Under the pieces are notes generated by a model. It saw only the letters and a list, made by a program, of their open reading frames with translations. It was not told where the DNA came from and did no database searches. Of a DNA stretch of 19,762 nt, positions 7,096 to 14,749 are shown piece after piece. The DNA is from an uncultured Muribaculum sp. (GTDB lineage: Bacteria > Bacteroidota > Bacteroidia > Bacteroidales > Muribaculaceae): the NCBI GenBank assembly GCA_910578835.1, contig CAJTSK010000018.1, positions 31,316 through 51,077 on the forward strand. The letters are read 5' to 3'. The translations under genes were made by a program, and so were the position numbers. The number at the start of each line of letters is the position of its first letter. The stretch's first letter is position 1.

Positions 7096-7883
7096 AACTC
7101 GCTATAATAGGAGGAGGCAACATGGGGGGCGCTATTGCGCGCGGACTCGTGGCAAGCGGCACATTTGCCGCCGCCGACATAACCTTGGCAGGACCTCACA
7201 GGGAGGTGCTTGACAAAGTGGCGGAAACAGCTCCCGGCATTGTCACCATGACCGACAATGCGGTGGCAATCAAAGGAGCCGATGTGATAATCCTCGCGGT
7301 AAAGCCCTGGGTGCTCCCTGCCGTGCTGGAAGAGATAGCTCCGCGCATAGCCTTCCGCGAACAGTCGATTGTGTCGCTCGCCGCCGGCATATCGCTTGCC
7401 GACATTGACGCGATGCTTCACCGCTATTCATCGGACCGCACCCTGTTTCGCGCCATGCCCAACACGGCCATGTCGGTGGGCAGCAGCATGACGTTTATAT
7501 GCCATGACGGTGCGTCGCAGAAAAACATCAGTGATGTAGTGGCGATATTTGACCGTCTCGGCTCTACGGCTGTCATCGAGGAGCGGCTTATGGGAGCGGC
7601 TACAGCTCTATGTTCATGCGGAATAGCCTATGTGATGCGCTACGTGCGCGCCGCCACTGAAGGCGCTGTCGAGCTTGGGCTGTATCCCGACAAGGCTCGC
7701 GACTACATGCTTGCGACCATGAAAGGCGCAGTGGCATTGCTGGAAGCCACGGGCAACAACCCCGAGGTAGAGATTGACAAGGTGACGACCCCCGGAGGCA
7801 TAACAATAAAGGGGCTTAACGCAATGGAAGCCCACGGATTTACCACCGCTGTGATAGAGGGGCTTAAAGCTTCTGCCAAATGA
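7092..7883 (+). CDS. proC: pyrroline-5-carboxylate reductase
   Basis: 263 residues. Last step of proline synthesis, NAD(P)H reduction of pyrroline-5-carboxylate. The Rossmann start LAIIGGGNMGGAIARGL and the C-terminal family signature TTPGGITIKGLNAMEAHGF are intact, and the length is normal. Its start overlaps the argD stop (ATGA), so proline synthesis is coupled to the arginine operon. A link through a shared semialdehyde or ornithine pool is plausible. Confidence 0.96.
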   Translation: MKLAIIGGGNMGGAIARGLVASGTFAAADITLAGPHREVLDKVAETAPGIVTMTDNAVAIKGADVIILAVKPWVLPAVLEEIAPRIAFREQSIVSLAAGISLADIDAMLHRYSSDRTLFRAMPNTAMSVGSSMTFICHDGASQKNISDVVAIFDRLGSTAVIEERLMGAATALCSCGIAYVMRYVRAATEGAVELGLYPDKARDYMLATMKGAVALLEATGNNPEVEIDKVTTPGGITIKGLNAMEAHGFTTAVIEGLKASAK

Positions 7884-7908
7884 CAATAACGCATACCAAG
7901 CATTAACC

Positions 7909-8262
7909 ATGTCAGTAAACAAAGTTATCCTTATAGGCAATGTCGGACAAGACCCAGAGATACGCTACATCGAGTCAAAGCGGCCGGTGGCGTCATTCTC
8001 GCTTGCCACGACAGAAAGGGGTGGTGTCAACGCCGAAGGAATCCAGATGCCCGACCGCACCGAGTGGCACCGCATAATAATGTGGGACCGTGCGGCAGAG
8101 ACTGCCGAGAAATATATACGCAAAGGCACAAAATTATATATCGAGGGAAGAATACGTTATCGCACATGGGAAGACCGGAACACGATAAAACGCACCGTGA
8201 CAGAGATTTATGTCGACACATTTGACATATTGTCACGACCCGTACAGCCCGAAAAGCAATGA
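7909..8262 (+). CDS. ssb: single-stranded DNA-binding protein without the acidic C-terminal tip
   Basis: 117 residues. The OB fold runs nearly the full length: NKVILIGNVGQDPEIRYI at the start, then WHRIIMWDRAAETAEKYIRKG and LYIEGRIRYRTWED. The protein stops at ...SRPVQPEKQ straight after the OB domain. It lacks both the flexible linker and the acidic DDxPF-like tip that bacterial SSBs use to recruit partner proteins. It is therefore shorter than a standard SSB and may be a second, specialised copy, or a Bacteroidales short form. It sits 25 nt after proC and 47 nt before lpxB. Confidence 0.92.
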   Translation: MSVNKVILIGNVGQDPEIRYIESKRPVASFSLATTERGGVNAEGIQMPDRTEWHRIIMWDRAAETAEKYIRKGTKLYIEGRIRYRTWEDRNTIKRTVTEIYVDTFDILSRPVQPEKQ

Positions 8263-8309
8263 TGTGACCACAAAATTTTAAAAATGTTATACAGGTAAAA
8301 GATTACGCG

Positions 8310-9443
8310 ATGAAATATTTTATATCTGCCGGCGAACCGTCGGGCGACCTTCATGCCTCCCGACTCGTAAAAGCACTGAAAGAAGTGGACCGTGATGCAA
8401 GATTTGCCTATCTCGGAGGCGACCTCATGGCAGCCGAAGCCGGCGTGCAGCCCGTAATCCATTACCGTGACATGGCGTTCATGGGCTTCAGCGAGGTGAT
8501 ACGCCACCTTCCGCAAGTACTGTCCAACCTTAAACGCGCCAAGCAGGCAATCACAGAGCAAAAGCCCGATGCACTGATACTTGTCGACTATCCCAGCTTC
8601 AATCTTAAGCTTGCCCGCCATGCCCACGAACTCGGCATCAAGGTATATTACTACATCTCGCCAAAGGTATGGGCATGGAAGGAACACAGGGTAAAAGATA
8701 TCAAGCGATATGTCGACCGCATGTTCTGCATATTTCCCTTTGAAGTCGACTTTTACAAGCGTCGCCACGATTATGACGTGACCTATGTGGGCAATCCGTC
8801 GGTCGAGGAAGTCGATGAGAAGTTGCGCCGTCTGCCCTCAAGAGAGGAATTTTTAAAACGTCACAATCTGCCCGACAAGCCCATAATTGCCATCGTGCCC
8901 GGCAGCCGTAAAAGCGAGATTAAAAACAATCTCATGATAATGGAACAGGCTGCCGCGCCCCATGACGATTACCAGACCGTGATTGCGGGTGCCCCGGGCA
9001 TTGACCTGCAATATTACGGCTATTACATCACCCCCGGCACCCCCATCATCACAGGTGCCACATTTGAGCTCATGCACCACGCCAAGGCGGCATTAGTGAC
9101 TTCCGGCACAGCCACTCTCGAATGTGCGTTGCTCAACACCCCCCAGGTAGTGTGCTACCGCTCCAACGGTATCAAGCTTTCATATCAGATTATGGAAAAG
9201 ATACTGAAAGTGCCGTTTGTATCGCTACCCAATCTCATCGCCAACCGCCGCATTGTACCTGAGATGCTGGTGCATCGCTGCACCCCCAAACTGGTGGGCA
9301 GGGAACTCTCCAACATCCTCCCCGGACGCCCCGGCTTCGACAACCAGCGCGAGGGCTACCGCCTGATGCGTGAAATCCTCGGCGACTCCGAAGCCGCCAC
9401 AGCAACCGCCTCCGCCATCTACACCGCCCTCCTCCCCCGCTAA
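8310..9443 (+). CDS. lpxB: lipid-A-disaccharide synthase
   Basis: 377 residues, family GT19. It condenses UDP-2,3-diacylglucosamine with lipid X to form the lipid A disaccharide at the inner face of the cytoplasmic membrane. It shows the N-terminal signature ISAGEPSGDLHASRLVKAL, the middle KVWAWKEHRV, and the C-terminal nucleotide-sugar part with VPGSRKSEI and LVTSGTATLECALL. Length is normal. It is the last gene before the restriction-modification island; the GC-rich codon use ends sharply at its stop. Confidence 0.95.
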   Translation: MKYFISAGEPSGDLHASRLVKALKEVDRDARFAYLGGDLMAAEAGVQPVIHYRDMAFMGFSEVIRHLPQVLSNLKRAKQAITEQKPDALILVDYPSFNLKLARHAHELGIKVYYYISPKVWAWKEHRVKDIKRYVDRMFCIFPFEVDFYKRRHDYDVTYVGNPSVEEVDEKLRRLPSREEFLKRHNLPDKPIIAIVPGSRKSEIKNNLMIMEQAAAPHDDYQTVIAGAPGIDLQYYGYYITPGTPIITGATFELMHHAKAALVTSGTATLECALLNTPQVVCYRSNGIKLSYQIMEKILKVPFVSLPNLIANRRIVPEMLVHRCTPKLVGRELSNILPGRPGFDNQREGYRLMREILGDSEAATATASAIYTALLPR

Positions 9444-9511
9444 TCCCAACGGTTCACCCGGTCCACAATCGGATTTCGTCATTTTCGCCACAAAAAACAG
9501 CAATAATTTCT

Positions 9512-9519
9512 TATATTTG
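9512..9519 (+). promoter_or_regulatory. -7 promoter element of the restriction-modification genes
   Basis: TATATTTG is a perfect TAnnTTTG box 55 nt before the endonuclease start. No clear TTTG is found at the -33 position. Nine bases further on begins TAGGGAAATA, a 10-mer also found after the -7 box of the phosphatase gene beyond the island. Confidence 0.4.
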
Positions 9520-9574
9520 CATTTAAATAGGGAAATATTGCATGTTACCTTGAACCATTGTCACTGACCGGAAA

Positions 9575-11029
9575 ATGAAAGAAGATATCCTAAACTATGA
9601 ATCTTTTGACAGAAACAATCCTCTGTCAATCTATGATTTTAGCCAATCTCTAATTGGCAATTCCCTTCATTCTCTGTTTGGTGAGATTGCAGTCATGCAG
9701 CATCGAAAAGGGAAAGGTGGACTTGGGCAAATGGTTGAAGAATTATTTTTCAAGTATGATGTCAATTCAAATCGAGAAGCCGATTTCGCAGATGCGGAAG
9801 TCGAGCTAAAATGCACCCCTCTGCTAAAATCAAAAAGTGATGGAAGCTATCGTATCAAGGAACGGCTTGTATGCACCATGATTGATTATTTCGAGCTTGT
9901 CAACACTAAGTTTGAAGACTCTCACCTGATTGCAAAATGCCGCCTGATGCTACTTCTGTTTTACCTTCATGTGGCAGACACCAACATCTACGATTTCCAA
10001 TTCTTGTTCAGAGTCTTATGGAAACTTCCTGAAAAAGACCTTATATTGATAAAGAAAGATTACGATGTAATCGCCGATAAGGTAAGGAAAGGAGAAGCCC
10101 ACCTCATTTCAGAAGGAGACACTCTATATCTGGGAGCATGCCGAAAAGGTCAAAAGGGCGACGCCCCTCAAAAACAGCCATATTCCGACATCAAAGCCAA
10201 CAAGCGCGCATTCAGCCTAAAACCGGCTTACATGAGATATATCCTTAATCATGTAATCGAATCGGGCACTGACCATTATACTAATTACTCAGCGCCGGAA
10301 CATATCGACTATGAGCTTGTCTCACATGCCGAGCTTAACACTAATACCTTTGAGCAGATTATACTTCGTAGGTTTGACGACTATAAAGGATTAGACTATT
10401 TGCAGATATGCAAAAAACTTGACATCGTGCCTTATCAGGCAAAGAACAAATATGCCGATGTCGCAGCGTTAATTGCATCTAAAGGTAAAAGTAAACGTCT
10501 TTCCACTTCTGAAGAGTTTATAAAATCGGGCATAATCATGAAAACTCTCCGCCTTCGTGACAACGGCATGCCTAGAGAATCCATGTCATTCAAAAACATC
10601 AACTACCAGGAAATCTTTGATAATGACGAATGGATTGATTCAGAGTTGTATGAATTGTTTACCAATCGATTCTTGTTTGTGGTATTCAAGCCGGTAAAAG
10701 GGAAAAGCATAACCATACACAATAATAGCACCGAAAAAGACATTTCCGAAATATCGTTTATCCTTGATAAAGTATTCTTTTGGACGATGCCTCCTGACAT
10801 ACTTGAACAAGCTCGGCAATATTGGCTTCATATACGTAAAAATGTATTGACCAATAACATCAACCTTAGCGCGTTCTGGAATATTGCCGACCACAAATTA
10901 TTTCATGTACGCCCCAAGGCGGGAAAAAAGACTGAAATGACATTAAATCCTAATGGTGGTAAAGCCGAGAAATATTGCTATTGGTTTAATGCCGACTTTG
11001 TAAAACAAATTATTGACGGAATTTCTTAA
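9575..11029 (+). CDS. type II restriction endonuclease, Sau3AI/MutH family, predicted GATC cutter
   Basis: 484 residues, close to the size of Sau3AI. The N-terminal MutH-like catalytic domain is recognisable: KGGLGQMVEELFF (47-59, with Glu55/56), then the nuclease motif Asp70 ... Glu77-x-Lys79 in DFADAEVELKC, followed by YRIKERL. About residues 250-484 would be the second, non-catalytic MutH-like DNA-binding half known from Sau3AI, but I cannot confirm that fold by eye. The methyltransferase starts 1 nt after the stop codon. The gene is AT-rich and its codon use differs from lpxB before and the phosphatase after it, a sign of transfer. Predicted site is GATC, by family; no GATC occurs inside the gene. 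No C-protein regulator is visible. Confidence 0.88.
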   Translation: MKEDILNYESFDRNNPLSIYDFSQSLIGNSLHSLFGEIAVMQHRKGKGGLGQMVEELFFKYDVNSNREADFADAEVELKCTPLLKSKSDGSYRIKERLVCTMIDYFELVNTKFEDSHLIAKCRLMLLLFYLHVADTNIYDFQFLFRVLWKLPEKDLILIKKDYDVIADKVRKGEAHLISEGDTLYLGACRKGQKGDAPQKQPYSDIKANKRAFSLKPAYMRYILNHVIESGTDHYTNYSAPEHIDYELVSHAELNTNTFEQIILRRFDDYKGLDYLQICKKLDIVPYQAKNKYADVAALIASKGKSKRLSTSEEFIKSGIIMKTLRLRDNGMPRESMSFKNINYQEIFDNDEWIDSELYELFTNRFLFVVFKPVKGKSITIHNNSTEKDISEISFILDKVFFWTMPPDILEQARQYWLHIRKNVLTNNINLSAFWNIADHKLFHVRPKAGKKTEMTLNPNGGKAEKYCYWFNADFVKQIIDGIS

Positions 11030-11030
11030 G

Positions 11031-12365
11031 ATGTATAATATACAAAACGACACTCACAAATTATGCGAGCCTCTTGCAGCATATAGTCGCACATGCAAGA
11101 CAGCATCACTTTTCCCTGACATACCTGTCGAAACCAAGCCGGAAGATATCAGGGTAATTGAATTATTTGCAGGAGTCGGGGGATTCAGAATTGGACTTGA
11201 ACGTGCTTCATCAAGATTTAAAACCGTATGGAGCAATCAATGGGAACCATCAACAAAACGCCAGGATGCCTCGATTATTTACTGTCGGGAATTTGGCAGT
11301 GAAGGACATTCCAACGAAGACATAAACACTGTTGATGTAAATGATATTCCGGAAGCCGACATGCTTGTCGGAGGTTTTCCATGTCAAGACTACTCGGTAG
11401 CTACGACATTAAAAAATTCCGGAGGCATAGAAGGGAAAAAAGGAGTATTATGGTGGCAGATTCACCGGATACTAAAAAACCAGCCCAACGCACCCAAATA
11501 CCTCATGCTGGAAAATGTTGACCGGCTGCTAAGTTCACCAGCCTCGCAACGAGGAAGAGATTTTGCAATTATCCTTGCCTCGCTGTCTGATTTAGGTTAT
11601 ATTGTCGAATGGCGCGTCATAAATGCAGCCGAGTACGGGATGCCTCAACGGCGACGACGCACATACATGTTTGCTTACAAAAACGACACCCCGATAGCAC
11701 ATGCTATAAAATCGCCTTCCGATTGGCTCTATAGCAAGGGAATTATGGCAAACGCTTTTAATGTAGAAAGTTCAAATATACCGCCACTCACATTCCAGAT
11801 TACCGGGACTCTATCAACAGTATCCGAACAATTCAACAGAGGGAAATCAACTACTCCGTTTAAAAATACGGGTTTGATGATTGACAGAAAAGTATATACC
11901 GTGGCAACCGCTCCCGCGTATGATGGTCCTTTCGTAAACCTGGGTGATATATTGATTGACGAAGAGTCTATCTCTGACGATTTTTTTATTAACGACACTG
12001 ACCTGGAGCGATGGAAATATGCTAAAGGAAGTAAATCAGAAAAAAGGATTAATAAGACTACCGGCTACGAATACAACTATTCGGAAGGAGCAATGGCCTT
12101 TCCTGACAGCACAGAAAAGCCCTCTCGCACAATTATCACCGGAGAAGGCGGCACAGCCCCCTCTCGGTTCAAGCATATTGTAATGACTCCAAGTGGTCGT
12201 TATCGTCGTTTGACACCAATAGAGCTGGAGCGTCTTAACATGTTTCCTGACAATCACACTCTTGGTGCATCAGACATGCGACGGGCCTTTTTAATGGGAA
12301 ATGCGTTGGTTACCGGTATTGTCGAACGAATCGGATTGCAGCTTCTACCATATCTCAAGAATTAA
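11031..12365 (+). CDS. DNA (cytosine-5) methyltransferase, partner of the Sau3AI-like enzyme
   Basis: 444 residues from the ATG at 11031, directly after the endonuclease stop; an in-frame TTG at 11013 lies inside the endonuclease gene and is less likely. C5-methyltransferase motifs appear in order: motif I FAGVGGFRIGLE (46-57), motif IV GGFPCQDYS with the nucleophile Cys118, motif VI ENV (161-163) and motif VIII QRRRR (206-210). The target-recognition region falls in about residues 230-360, and the closing motif region is near RLTPIELERLNMFPDNH. It protects the host DNA by methylating the cytosine of the partner's site, predicted to be GATC. AT-rich like its partner. Confidence 0.93.
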   Translation: MYNIQNDTHKLCEPLAAYSRTCKTASLFPDIPVETKPEDIRVIELFAGVGGFRIGLERASSRFKTVWSNQWEPSTKRQDASIIYCREFGSEGHSNEDINTVDVNDIPEADMLVGGFPCQDYSVATTLKNSGGIEGKKGVLWWQIHRILKNQPNAPKYLMLENVDRLLSSPASQRGRDFAIILASLSDLGYIVEWRVINAAEYGMPQRRRRTYMFAYKNDTPIAHAIKSPSDWLYSKGIMANAFNVESSNIPPLTFQITGTLSTVSEQFNRGKSTTPFKNTGLMIDRKVYTVATAPAYDGPFVNLGDILIDEESISDDFFINDTDLERWKYAKGSKSEKRINKTTGYEYNYSEGAMAFPDSTEKPSRTIITGEGGTAPSRFKHIVMTPSGRYRRLTPIELERLNMFPDNHTLGASDMRRAFLMGNALVTGIVERIGLQLLPYLKN

Positions 12366-12408
12366 CACCCTTTAGTGGTGATGGGGAAGGTGTGTCGTGA
12401 TTTTTCAT

Positions 12409-12416
12409 TAACTTTG
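12409..12416 (+). promoter_or_regulatory. -7 promoter element of the phosphatase-MATE pair
   Basis: TAACTTTG is a perfect TAnnTTTG box 26 nt before the ATG at 12443, implying a leader of about 20 nt. No clear -33 TTTG is seen. Confidence 0.45.
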
Positions 12417-12442
12417 TAGGGAAATAGCTAATATACGGGACT

Positions 12443-12976
12443 ATGGCAAACTATGGTGCAAACCGCAAGACTGACGATTTAATCAACTCACTGAAAGGCA
12501 AGAAGCCGGTGAAGGTGCTTTTTGTGTGCCTCGGCAACATATGCCGCTCGCCGGCAGCTGAAGGCGTATTGCGTTCAATCGTTGAAGCCAACGGCGACAA
12601 CGAGGCGTGGGTGATTGACTCGGCGGGCACTTATGGCGGACACGCCGGCGACCTGCCCGACCGACGCATGCGTGTCCACGCACAGCGGCGCGGATATGAC
12701 CTTGTACATCGTTCACGTAAATTCCGCACCTCCGATTTCGATGACTTCGACATCATCATACCAATGGACGCTTCCAATGAAAGCGACCTGCATCAGCTTG
12801 CCCCCACAATCGAGGCAGAGGCAAAGATTATACCGATGATGAAATTTGTCTCACTCGCCACACGCTATGATTACGTGCCCGACCCCTATTATGAAGGGGC
12901 AGAAGGCTTCGAACTGGTGCTCGACCTCCTCGAAGACGGATGTGCCAATCTTTATCACACATTTAGCCGCAACTGA
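12443..12976 (+). CDS. low-molecular-weight protein tyrosine phosphatase
   Basis: 177 residues. The phosphate-binding loop CLGNICRS (29-36, Cys29 nucleophile, Arg35) fits CX5R, and the general-acid Asp147 sits in VPDPYYEG. Both are needed for cleavage of a phosphocysteine intermediate, so the enzyme should be active. About 20 residues precede the first strand VKVLFVCL, a short extension compared with the minimal family. Substrate unknown; in bacteria such enzymes often act on tyrosine kinases of capsule export or on arginine phosphate, but no such partner is nearby. The stop TGA shares its A with the start of the MATE gene. Confidence 0.93.
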   Translation: MANYGANRKTDDLINSLKGKKPVKVLFVCLGNICRSPAAEGVLRSIVEANGDNEAWVIDSAGTYGGHAGDLPDRRMRVHAQRRGYDLVHRSRKFRTSDFDDFDIIIPMDASNESDLHQLAPTIEAEAKIIPMMKFVSLATRYDYVPDPYYEGAEGFELVLDLLEDGCANLYHTFSRN

Positions 12977-14340
12977 TGGAAAAGGTAGGCGGTGACTTGT
13001 CGGCACTTGCAACGCGCCCCATCGGGCGTCTGCTATGGGAATACAGCCTCCCGGCTGTAGTAGGCATGGTAGTAATGTCGCTCTACAATGTCATTGACCG
13101 CATATTCATAGGCAGAGGCGTCGGGGCGGAAGCCATAGCCGGTCTCGCCGTCACATTCCCTGTCATGAACGTAAGCGCCGCGATAGGAGTGCTTATCGGA
13201 GCCGGAGCAGCCGCACGAGTGTCGATAATGCTCGGACAGCGCAACCATCGCGGGGCAGAGCTTGTGCTCGGCAACTCACTGGTACTCATAATTATCAACG
13301 CGGCGATATATCTCACCATATTCAGCATATTCATCGACGACATACTCATGGCTTTCGGCGCGTCGGAGGTCACGTTGCCCTATGCCCATGATTTCATTGC
13401 CTATCTCATCCCGGGCATGTTTGTGATGAACATCATGTACAGTCTCAATAATGTGATGCGAGCCTCAGGATATCCCCGTCAGGCGATGGTGACCATGTTT
13501 ATCGGCGCCGGATGCAACCTCATCCTTGCCCCGATATTCATCTTCGCCCTTGACCTCGGCATAAAGGGCGCGGCTATAGCCACCGACATATCCATGACCA
13601 TAGGCGCGATTTTCGTCATAGCCCATTTCTGCCGCAAAAGCTCCACCGTGCATTTCACACGCGGCATATACCGGCTCAGATGGCACATCATATGGGCTAT
13701 CATAAGCATCGGCGCCGCACCCAGTATCGTCAACTTCACCTCATCGGCGATAAATGTCATCATCAACCGCTCACTCTATCTCTATGGAGGCGACATAGCC
13801 GTAGGAGTGGTAGGCATATTCAACACCTACACCTCGCTGCTATGCATGATAGTTGTGGGCATAAGCATGGGCATCCAGCCCATACTCGGCTACAATTACG
13901 GTGCAGGCAATATCGCGCGAGTAAAAAAGACCTTCTGGACAGCAGCGATAGCCGGCACAATCGTCACATCGCTCGGTGCATTCGTGTCGGTATTTTTCCC
14001 CCGGCTCATCGCAAAGGCATTTACTGTCGACGCCCAGCTGATAGCCGCTACAGGTCACGGACTCCACATATCCACACTCGTATTCTGGTTTGTCGGATTC
14101 CAGATTATCTCCACCGCCCTGTTCCAGTCGATAGGCATGGCAGGCAAGTCGATATTCCTGAGCCTTATACGCCAGGTAATCTTCCTTATACCGCTTCTGC
14201 TCCTTATGCCGCGCACTTTCGGGCTTGACGGAGTGTGGGCGTCATTCCCCACATCTGACCTTGCAGCCACGGTAGTGACACTCATCATGGTATTCTACCA
14301 GCTGCGCCGCCTCTCCCGCCACAATCCCGTTGCTCGCTAA
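12976..14340 (+). CDS. MATE family multidrug/cation antiporter, MepA-like
   Basis: 454 residues with about twelve hydrophobic segments in two halves, normal for MATE exporters. These use a Na+ or H+ gradient to expel organic cations or drugs across the cytoplasmic membrane. The start GRLLWEYSLPAVVGMVVMS and the following SLYNVIDRIFIGRGVG resemble the MepA-type branch, and GAAPSIVNFTSSAINVIIN begins the second half. It overlaps the phosphatase gene by one base (TGATG), so they are cotranslated. Substrate cannot be predicted. Confidence 0.93.
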   Translation: MEKVGGDLSALATRPIGRLLWEYSLPAVVGMVVMSLYNVIDRIFIGRGVGAEAIAGLAVTFPVMNVSAAIGVLIGAGAAARVSIMLGQRNHRGAELVLGNSLVLIIINAAIYLTIFSIFIDDILMAFGASEVTLPYAHDFIAYLIPGMFVMNIMYSLNNVMRASGYPRQAMVTMFIGAGCNLILAPIFIFALDLGIKGAAIATDISMTIGAIFVIAHFCRKSSTVHFTRGIYRLRWHIIWAIISIGAAPSIVNFTSSAINVIINRSLYLYGGDIAVGVVGIFNTYTSLLCMIVVGISMGIQPILGYNYGAGNIARVKKTFWTAAIAGTIVTSLGAFVSVFFPRLIAKAFTVDAQLIAATGHGLHISTLVFWFVGFQIISTALFQSIGMAGKSIFLSLIRQVIFLIPLLLLMPRTFGLDGVWASFPTSDLAATVVTLIMVFYQLRRLSRHNPVAR

Positions 14341-14521
14341 TCCCTCTTCCTGTAAGTAGCGGCTGCAATATCACAGGTCGCCACGGCACACAGGCACATC
14401 ACCGCGTATTGCATCCGGAGGTCGGTCGCCAAATCATTTATCATGTTATTTCAAAATCTTCCACCACCTTTTTTGAATGCCGGGCTATAATCGGGCATTA
14501 TCCATTAGTCAGTCTGCACAA

Positions 14522-14529
14522 TAATTTTG
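14522..14529 (+). promoter_or_regulatory. -7 promoter element for porV
   Basis: TAATTTTG is a perfect TAnnTTTG box. No TTTG lies about 20 nt upstream. A start near 14536 would give a leader of about 214 nt that includes the whole structured element. TATGTTTG at 14581-14588 is another match but overlaps an arm of the structure. Confidence 0.35.
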
Positions 14530-14551
14530 GAAAATTTGAGTTAACTATAAC

Positions 14552-14740
14552 GTAATAAGTAGCTCGCGAAAATTAGCTGATATGTTTGCGAGGGATTTTT
14601 ACGGACGAAAACAAGGAGTGTAGCGGGCTACATGACTGGTTGGCAGCCGGTAAATCACCGAAAAGACAAATAAGGGCATATCAGCGCCGTAGGGTTACTG
14701 AAATAAAAATATATAAACTAATTTAAGAGTTACTTATCAC
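14552..14740 (+). ncRNA. candidate structured leader RNA (or palindromic mobile element) before porV
   Basis: Outer stem: 14552-14565 (GTAATAAGTAGCTC) pairs with 14727-14740 (GAGTTACTTATCAC), 14 positions with one mismatch and one G-U. Inner stem: GCTGATATG (14576-14584) pairs perfectly with CATATCAGC (14677-14685) and can extend by three U-G pairs. Inside are a hairpin TGTAG-CGGG-CTACA (14619-14632) and ACTGG/CCGGT (14635-14639, 14647-14651). CTCGC (14563-14567) can instead pair with GCGAG (14588-14592), which conflicts with both main stems. The outer stem closes 9 nt before the porV ATG, so folding could control ribosome access. The same symmetry would also fit a MITE-like element with terminal inverted repeats. 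No known RNA family was recognised. Confidence 0.45.
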
Positions 14741-14749
14741 CTCTTGACG

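Larger units (their letters stand above)
9528..12426 (+). repeat. 10-bp direct repeat flanking the restriction-modification island
   Basis: TAGGGAAATA at 9528-9537 recurs at 12417-12426, on either side of the two AT-rich genes. Both copies lie just downstream of a -7 box (TATATTTG and TAACTTTG) preceded by a TTTC-rich stretch. This may be an insertion duplication or simply two similar promoters. The entry spans both copies. Confidence 0.5.
14341..14749 (+). other. 409-bp gene-free region upstream of porV
   Basis: No credible coding frame. The first part (14341-14520) shows only weak structure: CCTGT/ACAGG around 14350-14380, and a small palindrome ATAAT-CGGGC-ATTAT at 14487-14501 placed just upstream of a promoter-like box. 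The second part (14552-14740) holds the nested stems described in the next entries. A 29-codon open stretch without a start codon (about 14581-14670) looks like chance or decay. Confidence 0.7.

Noticed and set aside
9370..9567. 65-codon Pro/Ser-rich frame running from the lpxB end into the gap
   Set aside because: It is an out-of-frame shadow of the GC-rich lpxB end.
9575..12365. Mobile element carrying the R-M genes
   Set aside because: No transposase, integrase, terminal inverted repeats or tRNA att site was found; only a 10-bp direct repeat flanks the pair.
12366..12395. CACC-CTTTAGT-GGTG hairpin after the methyltransferase as a terminator
   Set aside because: Only 4 bp and no T tract follows.
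14581..14673. 29-codon open stretch inside the porV leader, and a 12-codon ATG frame at 14583
   Set aside because: The longer stretch has no start codon and both sit inside paired structure; chance or decayed coding sequence is more likely than a gene.
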